Assembly: GCA_938022935.1 (NCBI GenBank)
Contig: CALIHL010000020.1
Coordinates: forward strand, 1 to 54,741
From: an uncultured Saprospiraceae bacterium
Lineage (GTDB): Bacteria > Bacteroidota > Bacteroidia > Chitinophagales > Saprospiraceae
Length of the DNA stretch: 54,741 nt
Reading direction: 5' to 3'
Part shown: positions 23,545-32,082 of the stretch, one piece after another
Layout: the number at the start of each line of letters is the position of its first letter
Numbering within the stretch: position 1 is the first letter of the stretch
The notes under the pieces: generated by a model
What the model saw: only the letters and a program-made list of their open reading frames with translations
Told to the model about the DNA's origin: nothing
Databases searched by the model: none
Program-made: the position numbers and the translations under genes

Positions 23545-26500
23545 ATGAGGATTTTATTTACACTCATGATATTTTTGGGTTTCTGCACAAGTGCCATGTT
23601 TGCACAACGCACTGTGACAGGAACCGTACTTGATCCAGCTGGTGAAGCTCTTATTGGGGCTAACGTTTTGGTTCAAGGTACAGACGTAGGTACTATAACA
23701 GAGATTGATGGTTCATTCTCTATTGGTGTACCAGCGGGCTCTTCGATCTTGGTAGTTAGCTACACTGGATTTGAGACACAAGAGATTGACGTTACTAACC
23801 AAAGTCAGGTAGACATCACACTCAATGAGGGTGAGCTTCTGGATGAGATTGTAGTAACAGCTCTTGGTATTGAAAAAGAAGCCAAGACCTTAGGTTATGG
23901 TATTGATCAGATTGACGCTGAAGAACTCACAAAAGCAAGATCTGACAATGTTATCAACGCACTTCAAGGGAAAGTGACAGGTGTTAACATTACTAGTACA
24001 AGTGGTAACCTTGGAGGATCGAGTAAGATCTTGATTAGAGGTGCCACTTCACTTTCAGGTAACAACGATCCTTTGTTTGTAATCGATGGTATCCCTATGA
24101 ACAACGATCAGATTGCTTCAAACTCGCGTATCTCAGGTAGTCGTGATTTCGGTAACGGTGCATCTGTTATCAATCCTGATGATGTTGAGTCTATGAGTAT
24201 CCTTAAGGGTGCAGCAGCGACAGCACTTTATGGAGCAAGAGCAGCAGCAGGAGCTGTTATCATCACCACTAAAAAAGGAAAATCAAATAGCAATGGTAAT
24301 GCTCAGGTATCCATTAACTCATCTTACAGATTAGATGATTTATTTGTCGTTCCTGATTATCAGCAAGATTATGCGCAGGGTTCATTGTCCAAGTATGATT
24401 CTTCTGCTATAGGTTTTGACTGGGGACCTCGTAACGTTGGACAACAAGTCAATTCGCTACCTGTAACAGGCCAGCCGGGTACTTTGCCGCGTGTCGCTGA
24501 CAACGGTATAAAAGACTTCTTCAAGACAGGTTTTAGTGCGATCAACAACTTTGCGATCTCGGATGGCAATGAAAAGATGGACTACAGAGTAAGTCTTGGA
24601 GCTTTGAACCAGACAGGTATCTTGCCAGGGTCATCTTTGGATAGATATAATATCTCACTTAACGCAGGTGTGACACATAGTCCAACATTGAAGTCAAGAT
24701 TTGGAGTTCAGTTTATCAAAACAGACTCAAAGGGTACGGGTGCATCAGGTGCCAATGATCCTAACATTATTAGTGTGGCTTCATTTAGTAGTACAACTGA
24801 CCCAGCTGTTTATGATCCATGGATCGATGACGCAGGCAATCAGATCAATGCTGCTACACCTACATCAAATAATCCACTTTGGATTAGAAATGAAAACAAA
24901 AACACTAGAGACGATAGTCGTGTATTGGCTAATATGTCATTGACATTCACACCAATTGACAGATTAGCATTTACTGCTAAAGTGGGATATGACTTTGATA
25001 ACGATAGTAGATTAATAACGAATAGAAAAGGTACCGCTCAAAGAATAGATGGTGACTTTAGAATTGACAAGTTTAACAATACTCAAGTCAACACTGATCT
25101 TATCGGTACTTACAGCATGGATGTCTCTGATGATTTCTCTGTAGCTGCTCTTGCAGGATTTAACTATAACAAGAGAAGGTTTGAACGAGAAGGTTTATTC
25201 TCAACATCACTCTTAGTGCCTGAGCTTTTTGCTCCAGGGAATACTGAGCAGAATGTGCCAAGTAGAGGATTCTCAGAGCAAGTGCTTTTTGGAGCATATG
25301 GATCTTTGGACTTTACTTTCAAGGACTATTTGACAGTAACCGTAACAGGACGTAATGACTGGTCTTCAACACTACCAGCAAATAACAGATCATACTTCTA
25401 CCCATCTATTAGTTCTGCATTTGTGTTTACGGATGCATTGGGCATGGACGGAAGCGGTATACTTAGTTACGGTAAGTTCAGAGCAAGTTATGCCGAGGTA
25501 GGTAACGATACAGGACCTTATCAATTGGACTTTGTATTTAACCCGATTACAACTGCAGGTGGACAATACGGACTTAACGTTAACTTCCCTTTTGCAGGTC
25601 GATTGGCATTCTCTAAAGGAAATACGGTGCCACCAGAGGATCTACAGCCAGAGAGACAGAAGAGTTACGAGGTCGGTGCTGACTTAGACTTCTTTGACTA
25701 CAGAGTAGGAGTTGATTTCTCTTACTTCCGTACGGAGAACGTTAACCAGATACTTGCATTACCTATTCCTCAAACTACAGGTTTTGGATTCGTAAGGACT
25801 AACGTTGGTCAGGTGAATACTTCAGGTTTTGAATTTACAATTGACGCAACGCCTATTAGAATGAAAGATCTAACATGGAATACTACAATTAACTTCTCTA
25901 AAGCAGACACAAAAGTGATTGAGTTAGCAGAAGGTGTTGATAGAGTATTGCTTGCAAGTGGATTTAACAGTACACAAGTTGTAGCTGTTGCAGGTGGTGG
26001 ATTCGAATTATTAGGAATTCCATTCTTGAGAGATTCAACTTCTGGAAGACCTATTATCAATCCTAACGATGGTACAAGATTAGCTGGAGAGGCAAGAACC
26101 TTTGGTTCGGTTCTTCCTGACTTTACTATGGGATTCGTTAACAATGTTTCAGTTGGACCGATCAGCATCGGAGTAACAGTTGATTGGAGAAAGGGTGGCA
26201 TCATAAAGTCAAGTTCTGTTGAAGCACTTCAAGGAAGTGGTCTTGTATCAGAGACATTGATCAACAGAGAAGGAACGTTCCTCGATACAGAAGGAGTTCT
26301 TGATAATGGCGATGGCACTTTTAGAGATAATGATATTCCTCTTGTTAGTTCACAATCCTTCTGGGGATCTCTTAACGATAACAGTATCGCAGAGGCTTAC
26401 ATATTTGATGCTTCATTTGTGAAGCTTAGAGAAGTAGCTGTGACATATACATTCCCTAAGTCTATTATCAACAAGACTTTCTTCAGCAACCTTTCAATAG

Positions 26501-26658
26501 GTGTTGAAGCAAGAAACGTAGCACTGCTTTATAGTAAAGTGCCGCACATCGATCCTGAAGCATCATTGTTTGGTGCAGGGCGTGATGGATTTGGAGTTGA
26601 AAGAGCTAATGTTCCTTCTACAAGAAGTATAGGGGTTAACATTAGAGCAACTTTTTAA
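23545..26658 (+). CDS. SusC/RagA-family TonB-linked outer-membrane transporter (locus 1)
   Basis: This 22-strand-barrel transporter imports oligomers captured by its SusD partner, powered by TonB. The 1037 residues comprise a signal peptide ending FAQ (about 1-21), a carboxypeptidase-like domain (about 23-110, RTVTGTVLDPAGEALIGANV, then TYTGF-type strands), a TonB-box-like region (ELLDEIVVTALGI), a plug (about 120-235, LIRGATSLSGNNDPLFVIDG and ALYGARAAAGAVIITTKKG), and the barrel ending in a terminal Phe (NIRATF). The SusD-like gene follows 25 bases later. The 5' part shares a run of identical nucleotides with the second susC, showing paralogy. The substrate is unknown. Confidence 0.96.
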   Translation: MRILFTLMIFLGFCTSAMFAQRTVTGTVLDPAGEALIGANVLVQGTDVGTITEIDGSFSIGVPAGSSILVVSYTGFETQEIDVTNQSQVDITLNEGELLDEIVVTALGIEKEAKTLGYGIDQIDAEELTKARSDNVINALQGKVTGVNITSTSGNLGGSSKILIRGATSLSGNNDPLFVIDGIPMNNDQIASNSRISGSRDFGNGASVINPDDVESMSILKGAAATALYGARAAAGAVIITTKKGKSNSNGNAQVSINSSYRLDDLFVVPDYQQDYAQGSLSKYDSSAIGFDWGPRNVGQQVNSLPVTGQPGTLPRVADNGIKDFFKTGFSAINNFAISDGNEKMDYRVSLGALNQTGILPGSSLDRYNISLNAGVTHSPTLKSRFGVQFIKTDSKGTGASGANDPNIISVASFSSTTDPAVYDPWIDDAGNQINAATPTSNNPLWIRNENKNTRDDSRVLANMSLTFTPIDRLAFTAKVGYDFDNDSRLITNRKGTAQRIDGDFRIDKFNNTQVNTDLIGTYSMDVSDDFSVAALAGFNYNKRRFEREGLFSTSLLVPELFAPGNTEQNVPSRGFSEQVLFGAYGSLDFTFKDYLTVTVTGRNDWSSTLPANNRSYFYPSISSAFVFTDALGMDGSGILSYGKFRASYAEVGNDTGPYQLDFVFNPITTAGGQYGLNVNFPFAGRLAFSKGNTVPPEDLQPERQKSYEVGADLDFFDYRVGVDFSYFRTENVNQILALPIPQTTGFGFVRTNVGQVNTSGFEFTIDATPIRMKDLTWNTTINFSKADTKVIELAEGVDRVLLASGFNSTQVVAVAGGGFELLGIPFLRDSTSGRPIINPNDGTRLAGEARTFGSVLPDFTMGFVNNVSVGPISIGVTVDWRKGGIIKSSSVEALQGSGLVSETLINREGTFLDTEGVLDNGDGTFRDNDIPLVSSQSFWGSLNDNSIAEAYIFDASFVKLREVAVTYTFPKSIINKTFFSNLSIGVEARNVALLYSKVPHIDPEASLFGAGRDGFGVERANVPSTRSIGVNIRATF

Positions 26659-26683
26659 TTAGAAAGCTTAAAAGATAATAACA

Positions 26684-28123
26684 ATGAATTATATTAAAAT
26701 ATTCGCATTATCACTTTTGATGCTTTTTACAGTATCATCATGTGATGAAGCTTTAGACATAAACACAAACCCATTAGTCGCATCAGCTGCTGATCCTAAT
26801 GTGGTACTACCATATGTATTCGTTCAGTATTCTAATAGACATGTTACTGAGTTAGGAACAAGAACGATGGATGTGTCACAACACTTCTCAGCATGCTTTA
26901 ACAGCCCAAGAGGAGGTAACACTTCTTCTTTCTTAACTGGTAATACTTGGGGTATGTTCTACACTCAGGTATTAGGTAACCTACAATTGGTAGAAGCTGA
27001 TGCTGCTGAAGCTGGTCCTTCAGCTAATAACATTAACGCAATTGCAAAGGTCTTAAAAGCACTTAGCTTTTTTGAGCTAAGTAGTATATGGGAGTCAGTT
27101 CCGTTCACAGAAGCACTAGATGGTGCTACGTACCCATCTCCACAATTCGATGACCAAGAGACCATCTTTAAAGGAAGTGTAGCACTTCTCGATGAAGCGA
27201 TATCTCTTATTGATGCGATACCTGAGGGATCGGTTAATGTGTCAAGTGGAGATTTAGTCTACGAAGGTGACATGTCACTTTGGAGAAGATATGCTAACTC
27301 ACTGAAGATCCGTATACTAATGATGATCCGCAATAAGGACACATCTGTGGATGGACAGTTGACAGCAGCCTTTTCACAGCCGGTTATTGATGATAATAGT
27401 CAAGCGGCCATGATTAGATATTTTGATACGCCAGCCGAGTCTAACGCTTATAACAGACTGGTTGAAGCATTCTTTGGTATTGGCAACGAGACACAAGGTG
27501 TATATGCGCCGGGTGAGCCTTTGTATAACATATTAGCGGAAGCAGAAGATCCACGTCTCAGAGCACTCATAGTTGACCCTGACGGAAATGGTTCTCCAGG
27601 AAACGGTCAGTTCCTTCCATTTGGAGCAGGAGCAGGTGCGGTTATCTCTGAGAATGTTATCAGAAATGACATACCGCATATGCTGATGCTTCCATCTGAG
27701 ATCAACTTTTACAAAGCAGAGTTGACAGTTAAAGGTGTGCTTTCAGGAGATGCTCAAGCGGCATTTGATGAAGGGTTAGGACAGATCATCAGCTGGTGGG
27801 GTGGACAAATCCCAGGTGCGAGAGTTGGCATTGCTGGCGGAGAGATTGACGCATTTATTGGTGGGTTGCCATCGCTAGCTTCATTAGGTCAAGATGCTGC
27901 CCTTGAAGCAATTTATGAGCAACTTTATCTGGAGTCATTCTTAAGGCCTATCGTTGCTTGGAATACCGTGAGAAGAACCAAAGTTCCTGCTTTAGATCCT
28001 CCTCCAGGGACAGGTATCTCTACGTATTTGAAGAGATTTGCTTATCCACCTAACGAGGTAGCTTCTAATGTAAACACACCGGCTAACCAGCCTAATGATA
28101 CACCTCAGTGGTTCGAGAATTAA
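26684..28123 (+). CDS. SusD-like nutrient-binding outer-membrane lipoprotein (locus 1)
   Basis: SusD-like lipoproteins lie over the SusC barrel and bind substrate at the cell surface. The signal peptide ends in FTVSSC (Cys20), and DINTNP follows shortly after, a hallmark of the SusD-like_2 branch. Family helices include IAKVLKALSFFELSSIWESVPFTEAL (about 115-140), the AISLIDAIPEG region, and SLWRRYANSLKIRILMMI (about 198-215). The C terminus carries YPPNEVASNVNTPA, also typical. Its 479 residues fit the branch. It sits between susC and a third lipoprotein gene, with a 29-base gap to that gene's ATG. Confidence 0.94.
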   Translation: MNYIKIFALSLLMLFTVSSCDEALDINTNPLVASAADPNVVLPYVFVQYSNRHVTELGTRTMDVSQHFSACFNSPRGGNTSSFLTGNTWGMFYTQVLGNLQLVEADAAEAGPSANNINAIAKVLKALSFFELSSIWESVPFTEALDGATYPSPQFDDQETIFKGSVALLDEAISLIDAIPEGSVNVSSGDLVYEGDMSLWRRYANSLKIRILMMIRNKDTSVDGQLTAAFSQPVIDDNSQAAMIRYFDTPAESNAYNRLVEAFFGIGNETQGVYAPGEPLYNILAEAEDPRLRALIVDPDGNGSPGNGQFLPFGAGAGAVISENVIRNDIPHMLMLPSEINFYKAELTVKGVLSGDAQAAFDEGLGQIISWWGGQIPGARVGIAGGEIDAFIGGLPSLASLGQDAALEAIYEQLYLESFLRPIVAWNTVRRTKVPALDPPPGTGISTYLKRFAYPPNEVASNVNTPANQPNDTPQWFEN

Positions 28124-28152
28124 GATTATCTAATCACAGAAAAAAAAAGGAA

Positions 28153-29004
28153 ATGAAATATTTAAATATATATACTTATTTACTCGTCCTTGCTGTATTT
28201 ATGGCAAGCTGTGGTAATGATTTTGATCTTGTAGAAGATGGTTTGAATCCACAGGAGTTACCAGGTTATGTTGCATTTAACGCAAGTGGTAACAACGCGT
28301 CTATCGACCCAGAAGATGTGGGTGAAGATGGAGGTGAAGTGACCTTTAATATTGAAAACCCAACAGGAACGCTTTCTGATATAACAGTGACTTATGCTTT
28401 TGAGGGCAATGCTGTTTTTGGTACTGACTTTACTGTTGAAGGAGCAAGCGCATCAGGAGGAACATTGGTTATCCAACATGATCCAGAAGACTTTGAGTTC
28501 AGAGATAATGAAGACTTAGTAGTGTCTATTCTCACTGACAATGCTATCGATGGAGATAAAACGTTGGAGATAGTATTAGTAAGTGCCACTAATGCTGATG
28601 GCACACTTGCAGTTGGAAGAGGTGGTACAGACTTGTTGAAGCGTGCAGTTATCAATATCTCCGATATAGATTGCGCACTTGCAGACCTTGAAGGTACTTA
28701 TGACTATACCATAGCTGGTGACGTAGGAGATGTCACTGGTGTGTTAACAGTTGTGTCTGGCGGCGATGGCATCTGGGTATTAGATGACTTTGCAGGAGGT
28801 GCATTTGGAGAGCCAGTACCGTATGAGATTTTCACGGCGGCTAACGGTGACATAACAGCACCAGAAGTATCACAAGTGTCAGGTGTTGCAGCTACCATCA
28901 CAGGAGTTGTTAATACTTGTACGAGTAGTCTCTTTATGAATGTTACTTTGAACTGTTGTGGAGGTGAGGGTCTTATGTGGACCATCACAGCTACACCACA
29001 GTAA
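28153..29004 (+). CDS. Third-partner surface lipoprotein with Calx-beta-like domain (locus 1)
   Basis: I do not recognise a named family for the whole protein. The start is the ATG at 28153, preceded by AAAGGAA. An earlier in-frame start at 28108 would sit inside the susD-like gene and spoil the signal peptide. The 283 residues have a lipoprotein signal (AVFMASC, Cys20). A Calx-beta-like domain follows at about 35-170 (VTFNIENPTGTLSDITVTY, then FEFRDNEDLVVSILTD and ISDIDC). The C-terminal domain covers about 172-283 (DLEGTYDYTI, GGDGIWVLDDFAGGAFG, and a CC pair near the end). Its place after susCD matches SusE-type substrate-binding lipoproteins. The C-terminal domain resembles that of the third gene of locus 2. 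Confidence 0.8.
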   Translation: MKYLNIYTYLLVLAVFMASCGNDFDLVEDGLNPQELPGYVAFNASGNNASIDPEDVGEDGGEVTFNIENPTGTLSDITVTYAFEGNAVFGTDFTVEGASASGGTLVIQHDPEDFEFRDNEDLVVSILTDNAIDGDKTLEIVLVSATNADGTLAVGRGGTDLLKRAVINISDIDCALADLEGTYDYTIAGDVGDVTGVLTVVSGGDGIWVLDDFAGGAFGEPVPYEIFTAANGDITAPEVSQVSGVAATITGVVNTCTSSLFMNVTLNCCGGEGLMWTITATPQ

Positions 29005-29026
29005 TCAGAGATTTACGATAATTAAG

Positions 29027-29059
29027 AGGCCTTATCGGTTAAACGATAGGGCCTTTTTT
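29027..29059 (+). terminator. Rho-independent terminator of SusCD locus 1
   Basis: AGGCCTTATCG pairs with CGATAGGGCCT (one G-T pair) around a GTTAAA loop, followed by six Ts. It lies 22 bases after the third lipoprotein's stop codon and closes the operon. Confidence 0.88.
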
Positions 29060-29129
29060 GATATTAATAACATTAGCGACAAGTGTGGTTGTACGAAAAG
29101 TCCTATTTTCACTTTACGTAAATTATTTA

Positions 29130-29144
29130 GGTGAAGGTTTCACC
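29130..29144. repeat. Short inverted repeat before the metalloprotease-like gene
   Basis: GGTGAA and TTCACC flank a GGT spacer, 14 bases before the ATG at 29159. It is a perfect 6-bp inverted repeat and could be an operator or a small leader hairpin that influences initiation. Confidence 0.4.
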
Positions 29145-29158
29145 ATTAAATTGAAAGC

Positions 29159-31774
29159 ATGAATAAATCTATCTTCTATAAAATGCAAGGCATCCTTTTT
29201 GTCTGTCTTGTGGTATGTTCTATTCTTCCTGCGCAACACAGCAAAATGGTCGAACCTGAGAATGTTAATCAAAAGGCCTTGTCTTCCGTAGCTGATATAG
29301 ACAGATTAGATATAGTTGGTACTGTTTCTTGCCCATTTAGCATGGAGCCAAATCACTTTCACCTTCCATTGGATGAATCAAGGTTGTCTGATATCAAGAA
29401 ATCAAGACTTAAAAATAGATCTGATATAGTTGTCCAGTATATTAACTTCCCAGATGAGGCTGTCGCTCCATTTGAGTTTATAGTTGAGGTATTAGAAGAT
29501 CTTTTCCCTTCAGATATGCCTATCAATGTTGTTGCACAATTCAGCGATCAAGTTGGAGGAGGGACATTGGCTTCTGCAGGTGCGACAGGATTCTTTAGGA
29601 ATTTTGATAATCAAGTCCAGCCAAATACTTGGTACCCTATAGCGCTTGCAGAAAAGATAACTGGAGTAGAGCTCAACAACCCTGAGTCACCACTCTTTCC
29701 ATATGATATTGTAGTTACGGTTAATTCTCAGCAGGAGTGGTACTATGATTATAACAACCCTCAAGCGATAGGTGATAGGTTTGATTTTGTGAGTATCGTG
29801 ATGCACGAGATCCTACATGGATTGGGTATGACGTCTGCATCTGATGTAAGAAGTAATCTTGGTTACATAGAAAGTCAAGGGTCGTCTTTCATCTATGATA
29901 TCTTTTTAGAAAACGCGGCTTTGATGAAGTTTACTGCAAGCTTTGATAATGCCTCTTTGGATCTAGGTAGAGCTCTGAGAAGTGAAGATGTTTTCTTCGG
30001 ATCTAATTGGTTTAAAATCAATTCACCTAACGCTATACCGAGAATATTCGCCCCAACGGTATGGAACCAAGGATCAAGTATAAGTCACTTGGATGAGGGA
30101 ACATATAATAATACGCCAAATGCCTTGATGACTCCAACTGCTCAACCAGGAGAGATCATTCAAGATCCAGGACTAGTTATGGATATGATGTATGATATGG
30201 GATGGAGCCTTACCTTGATAAGACCTATCCATGATAATTTTATAGAGGACGTAACTCAATCTTTCAATTTTGATGTACGGATTGACACAGACTTTGGTTT
30301 TGATACGAGCTCGTTGAAGATGTTCTTTTTTGAAGGAAACTTCAGTATTTTGAATCAAGAAAATGTCCCACTTGTCTATACTGGCGAAGAGAATATATTT
30401 AGAGCGACCTTACCTGCTCCTAACGCAAAGCGGTCCATTAATTATTACTATCAGTTAGATGATAATAGAGATTTAAGAGTTAGTAACCCTTCTAATTCTC
30501 CTTCGAGGTTTTACTCATTCACTTGGGGCCAAGATGATATCGCACCTGAGATATCGCATGTACCACTCACGAGCATCAATGAAAATGAAACATCTGTAAC
30601 AATATCAACAAGGATAACCGATGAGTTTACAGGTATAGACACCGTCTTTGCTACAGTAGAGATTGTTGGGAAGTCTTCAGAATCATTTCCTTTGCTTCCT
30701 ACATTCGACGATTTTGGTGCTCTCATATTTCAGGAAACCTATACACTGCCAGTAAGACTGGATACTACGGATCAATTACGTTATCAGATATTTGCTAGAG
30801 ATCTGGCTAGTCAACCTAACTCTTCCGTCGCACCTGAAACTGGTTTTTACAACATTGAGATTGTAGGTGTTCCTGGACCGATCACCTTTTATCAGAACGA
30901 TTTTGATACACCTACTGATGACTTCTTTGGAGAAGGTTTCAGTGTTGAGTCACCAAATGGTTTTGAAAGCCCAGCTATACATAGTGAACATCCATATGGA
31001 GATGCTGCCAGCAGAGGTGTTACAAGTTTTGATCTAACATATCAATTGCGCAATCCAGTAATTGTATCTGGGCTAAACTCATTGATAACATTTGAAGAAG
31101 TTGTTTTGGTCGAGCCAGGCGAACCCAACATTCCCTTTGGGATAAACGAATTTTGGGATTATGTGGTTGTAGAAGCTAAAAAATTAGACTCCGAAGCATG
31201 GTCACCTCTTGAGGATGGATATGATTCAAGAGAACATAATGATTGGCTGGATGCGTACAATAATTCTTACAGCCCTTGTCCAGATGTTTCTCCTCAACCA
31301 AATTGTATCTCAGATGCGGTAGGTGATGTTTCTATGTTTAAGACAAGAAGAATTGATATCAGAGAGAGTGGTGAGTTCATGGCACAAGATACAGTCCAAT
31401 TACGATTCAGATTGTTTTCAGATCCGGCAGCCTTTGGCTGGGGTTGGATTATCGATAACCTAAGCATCCAAGCTGATGAGATCCTTGTAAAAGTTGATGA
31501 TATAGAAAGCTTAGAATTTCAAGAAGCTTTGCCTAATCCGACAAACTTAGGATATGTAGACTTAGCTTATAAGTTTGCGTCTCCAGAAGAGCTCAAAACA
31601 CTGAGAGTATATAACATTCAAGGAGCCCTAGTACACCAAGAGCGTTTGAGCAACCGATCAGTTCAATTATTCAACAAGAGATTGGCTACAGATACTTGGA
31701 CAGAAGGTTTGTACTTCGTAGAATTAGCAACAGATACAGGTGTCTCTACTCAAAGAGTGGTAATCACAAGATAG
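29159..31774 (+). CDS. Secreted HExxH metalloprotease-like protein with T9SS sorting domain
   Basis: The 871 residues start with a signal peptide (about 1-26, ending LPAQ). A zinc-binding motif HEILHGLG occurs at 216-223 within FDFVSIVMHEILHGLGM, which suggests a zinc peptidase. The third metzincin ligand expected three residues later is absent (Ser at that place), so the metal site differs or is inactive. Beta-sandwich regions follow (about 370-560), then a jelly-roll-like part (about 575-780, YQNDFDTPTDDFFG). The C-terminal sorting domain is of T9SS type A (about 790-871, EALPNPTN, LRVYNIQGALV, GLYFVELAT). It stands alone between two terminators, between the two SusCD loci, and could supply peptides to them. 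Confidence 0.83.
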   Translation: MNKSIFYKMQGILFVCLVVCSILPAQHSKMVEPENVNQKALSSVADIDRLDIVGTVSCPFSMEPNHFHLPLDESRLSDIKKSRLKNRSDIVVQYINFPDEAVAPFEFIVEVLEDLFPSDMPINVVAQFSDQVGGGTLASAGATGFFRNFDNQVQPNTWYPIALAEKITGVELNNPESPLFPYDIVVTVNSQQEWYYDYNNPQAIGDRFDFVSIVMHEILHGLGMTSASDVRSNLGYIESQGSSFIYDIFLENAALMKFTASFDNASLDLGRALRSEDVFFGSNWFKINSPNAIPRIFAPTVWNQGSSISHLDEGTYNNTPNALMTPTAQPGEIIQDPGLVMDMMYDMGWSLTLIRPIHDNFIEDVTQSFNFDVRIDTDFGFDTSSLKMFFFEGNFSILNQENVPLVYTGEENIFRATLPAPNAKRSINYYYQLDDNRDLRVSNPSNSPSRFYSFTWGQDDIAPEISHVPLTSINENETSVTISTRITDEFTGIDTVFATVEIVGKSSESFPLLPTFDDFGALIFQETYTLPVRLDTTDQLRYQIFARDLASQPNSSVAPETGFYNIEIVGVPGPITFYQNDFDTPTDDFFGEGFSVESPNGFESPAIHSEHPYGDAASRGVTSFDLTYQLRNPVIVSGLNSLITFEEVVLVEPGEPNIPFGINEFWDYVVVEAKKLDSEAWSPLEDGYDSREHNDWLDAYNNSYSPCPDVSPQPNCISDAVGDVSMFKTRRIDIRESGEFMAQDTVQLRFRLFSDPAAFGWGWIIDNLSIQADEILVKVDDIESLEFQEALPNPTNLGYVDLAYKFASPEELKTLRVYNIQGALVHQERLSNRSVQLFNKRLATDTWTEGLYFVELATDTGVSTQRVVITR

Positions 31775-31792
31775 AATTTGCGAAAGCATGTC

Positions 31793-31828
31793 AAAAAAGG
31801 AGCTGCTTGACCAAGTAGCTCCTTTTTT
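31793..31828 (+). terminator. Rho-independent terminator of the metalloprotease-like gene
   Basis: AAAAAAGGAGCTGCTTG pairs with CAAGTAGCTCCTTTTTT (one G-T pair), leaving a very small loop, and a T run is included. It lies 19 bases after the stop codon. Confidence 0.9.
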
Positions 31829-31841
31829 ATTGGCGCACTGT

Positions 31842-31865
31842 CATATTAAAGGTTGTGTTAATATG
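31842..31865. repeat. Perfect inverted repeat upstream of SusCD locus 2
   Basis: CATATTAA and TTAATATG are exact complements separated by 8 bases. The dyad is upstream of the promoter element at 31975 and has the shape of a binding site for a dimeric regulator. Confidence 0.5.
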
Positions 31866-31881
31866 GCCCGCATTTAAAAAG

Positions 31882-31931
31882 CCATTTCGCCTTTTTATTA
31901 ACAATTTCTTAATGCTTAGGCAGCGAAATGG
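31882..31931. repeat. Second inverted repeat upstream of SusCD locus 2
   Basis: CCATTTCGC (31882-31890) and GCGAAATGG (31923-31931) are exact complements separated by 32 bases. They lie just upstream of the -33/-7 promoter candidates. The wide spacing fits two half-sites or a long cruciform rather than a terminator. Confidence 0.45.
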
Positions 31932-31949
31932 TAATCTTTCGCGTCTTTT

Positions 31950-31982
31950 TTGCAGTGTATATTAAACATAAAGTTAAATTTG
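31950..31982 (+). promoter_or_regulatory. Promoter of SusCD locus 2
   Basis: TAAATTTG at 31975-31982 is an exact TAnnTTTG -7 element. A TTTTTTG ending at 31952 lies 22 bases upstream and could serve as the -33 box. Transcription would start about 95 bases before the susC start. Confidence 0.55.
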
Positions 31983-32082
31983 CGCTTTGTGGGTAGGGGT
32001 AACTCTATCAAGTCGAAAATCTAATTGGTGTCCTAAAGGAGGATACCAACCATTTTTTAATTTATTCTAAACCGAAAATAGT

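Larger units (their letters stand above)
31829..32082 (+). promoter_or_regulatory. Structured upstream region and leader of SusCD locus 2
   Basis: This gene-free stretch (308 bases between stop and start) holds, after the terminator, two inverted repeats, a promoter element and a leader hairpin. The hairpin has TTGGTGTCC pairing with GGATACCAA at about 32023-32047. The leader is about 95 nt. I see no protein-coding frame in it. Confidence 0.5.

Noticed and set aside
28108..28152. Upstream start for the third lipoprotein of locus 1
   Set aside because: It would overlap the susD-like gene and put a charged stretch in front of a clear lipoprotein signal; the ATG at 28153 has a purine-rich site.
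28392..28988. Antisense open frames over the locus 1 third lipoprotein
   Set aside because: Their Thr-, Ser-, Pro- and Val-rich composition mirrors the sense codons; no promoter or ribosome site is seen.
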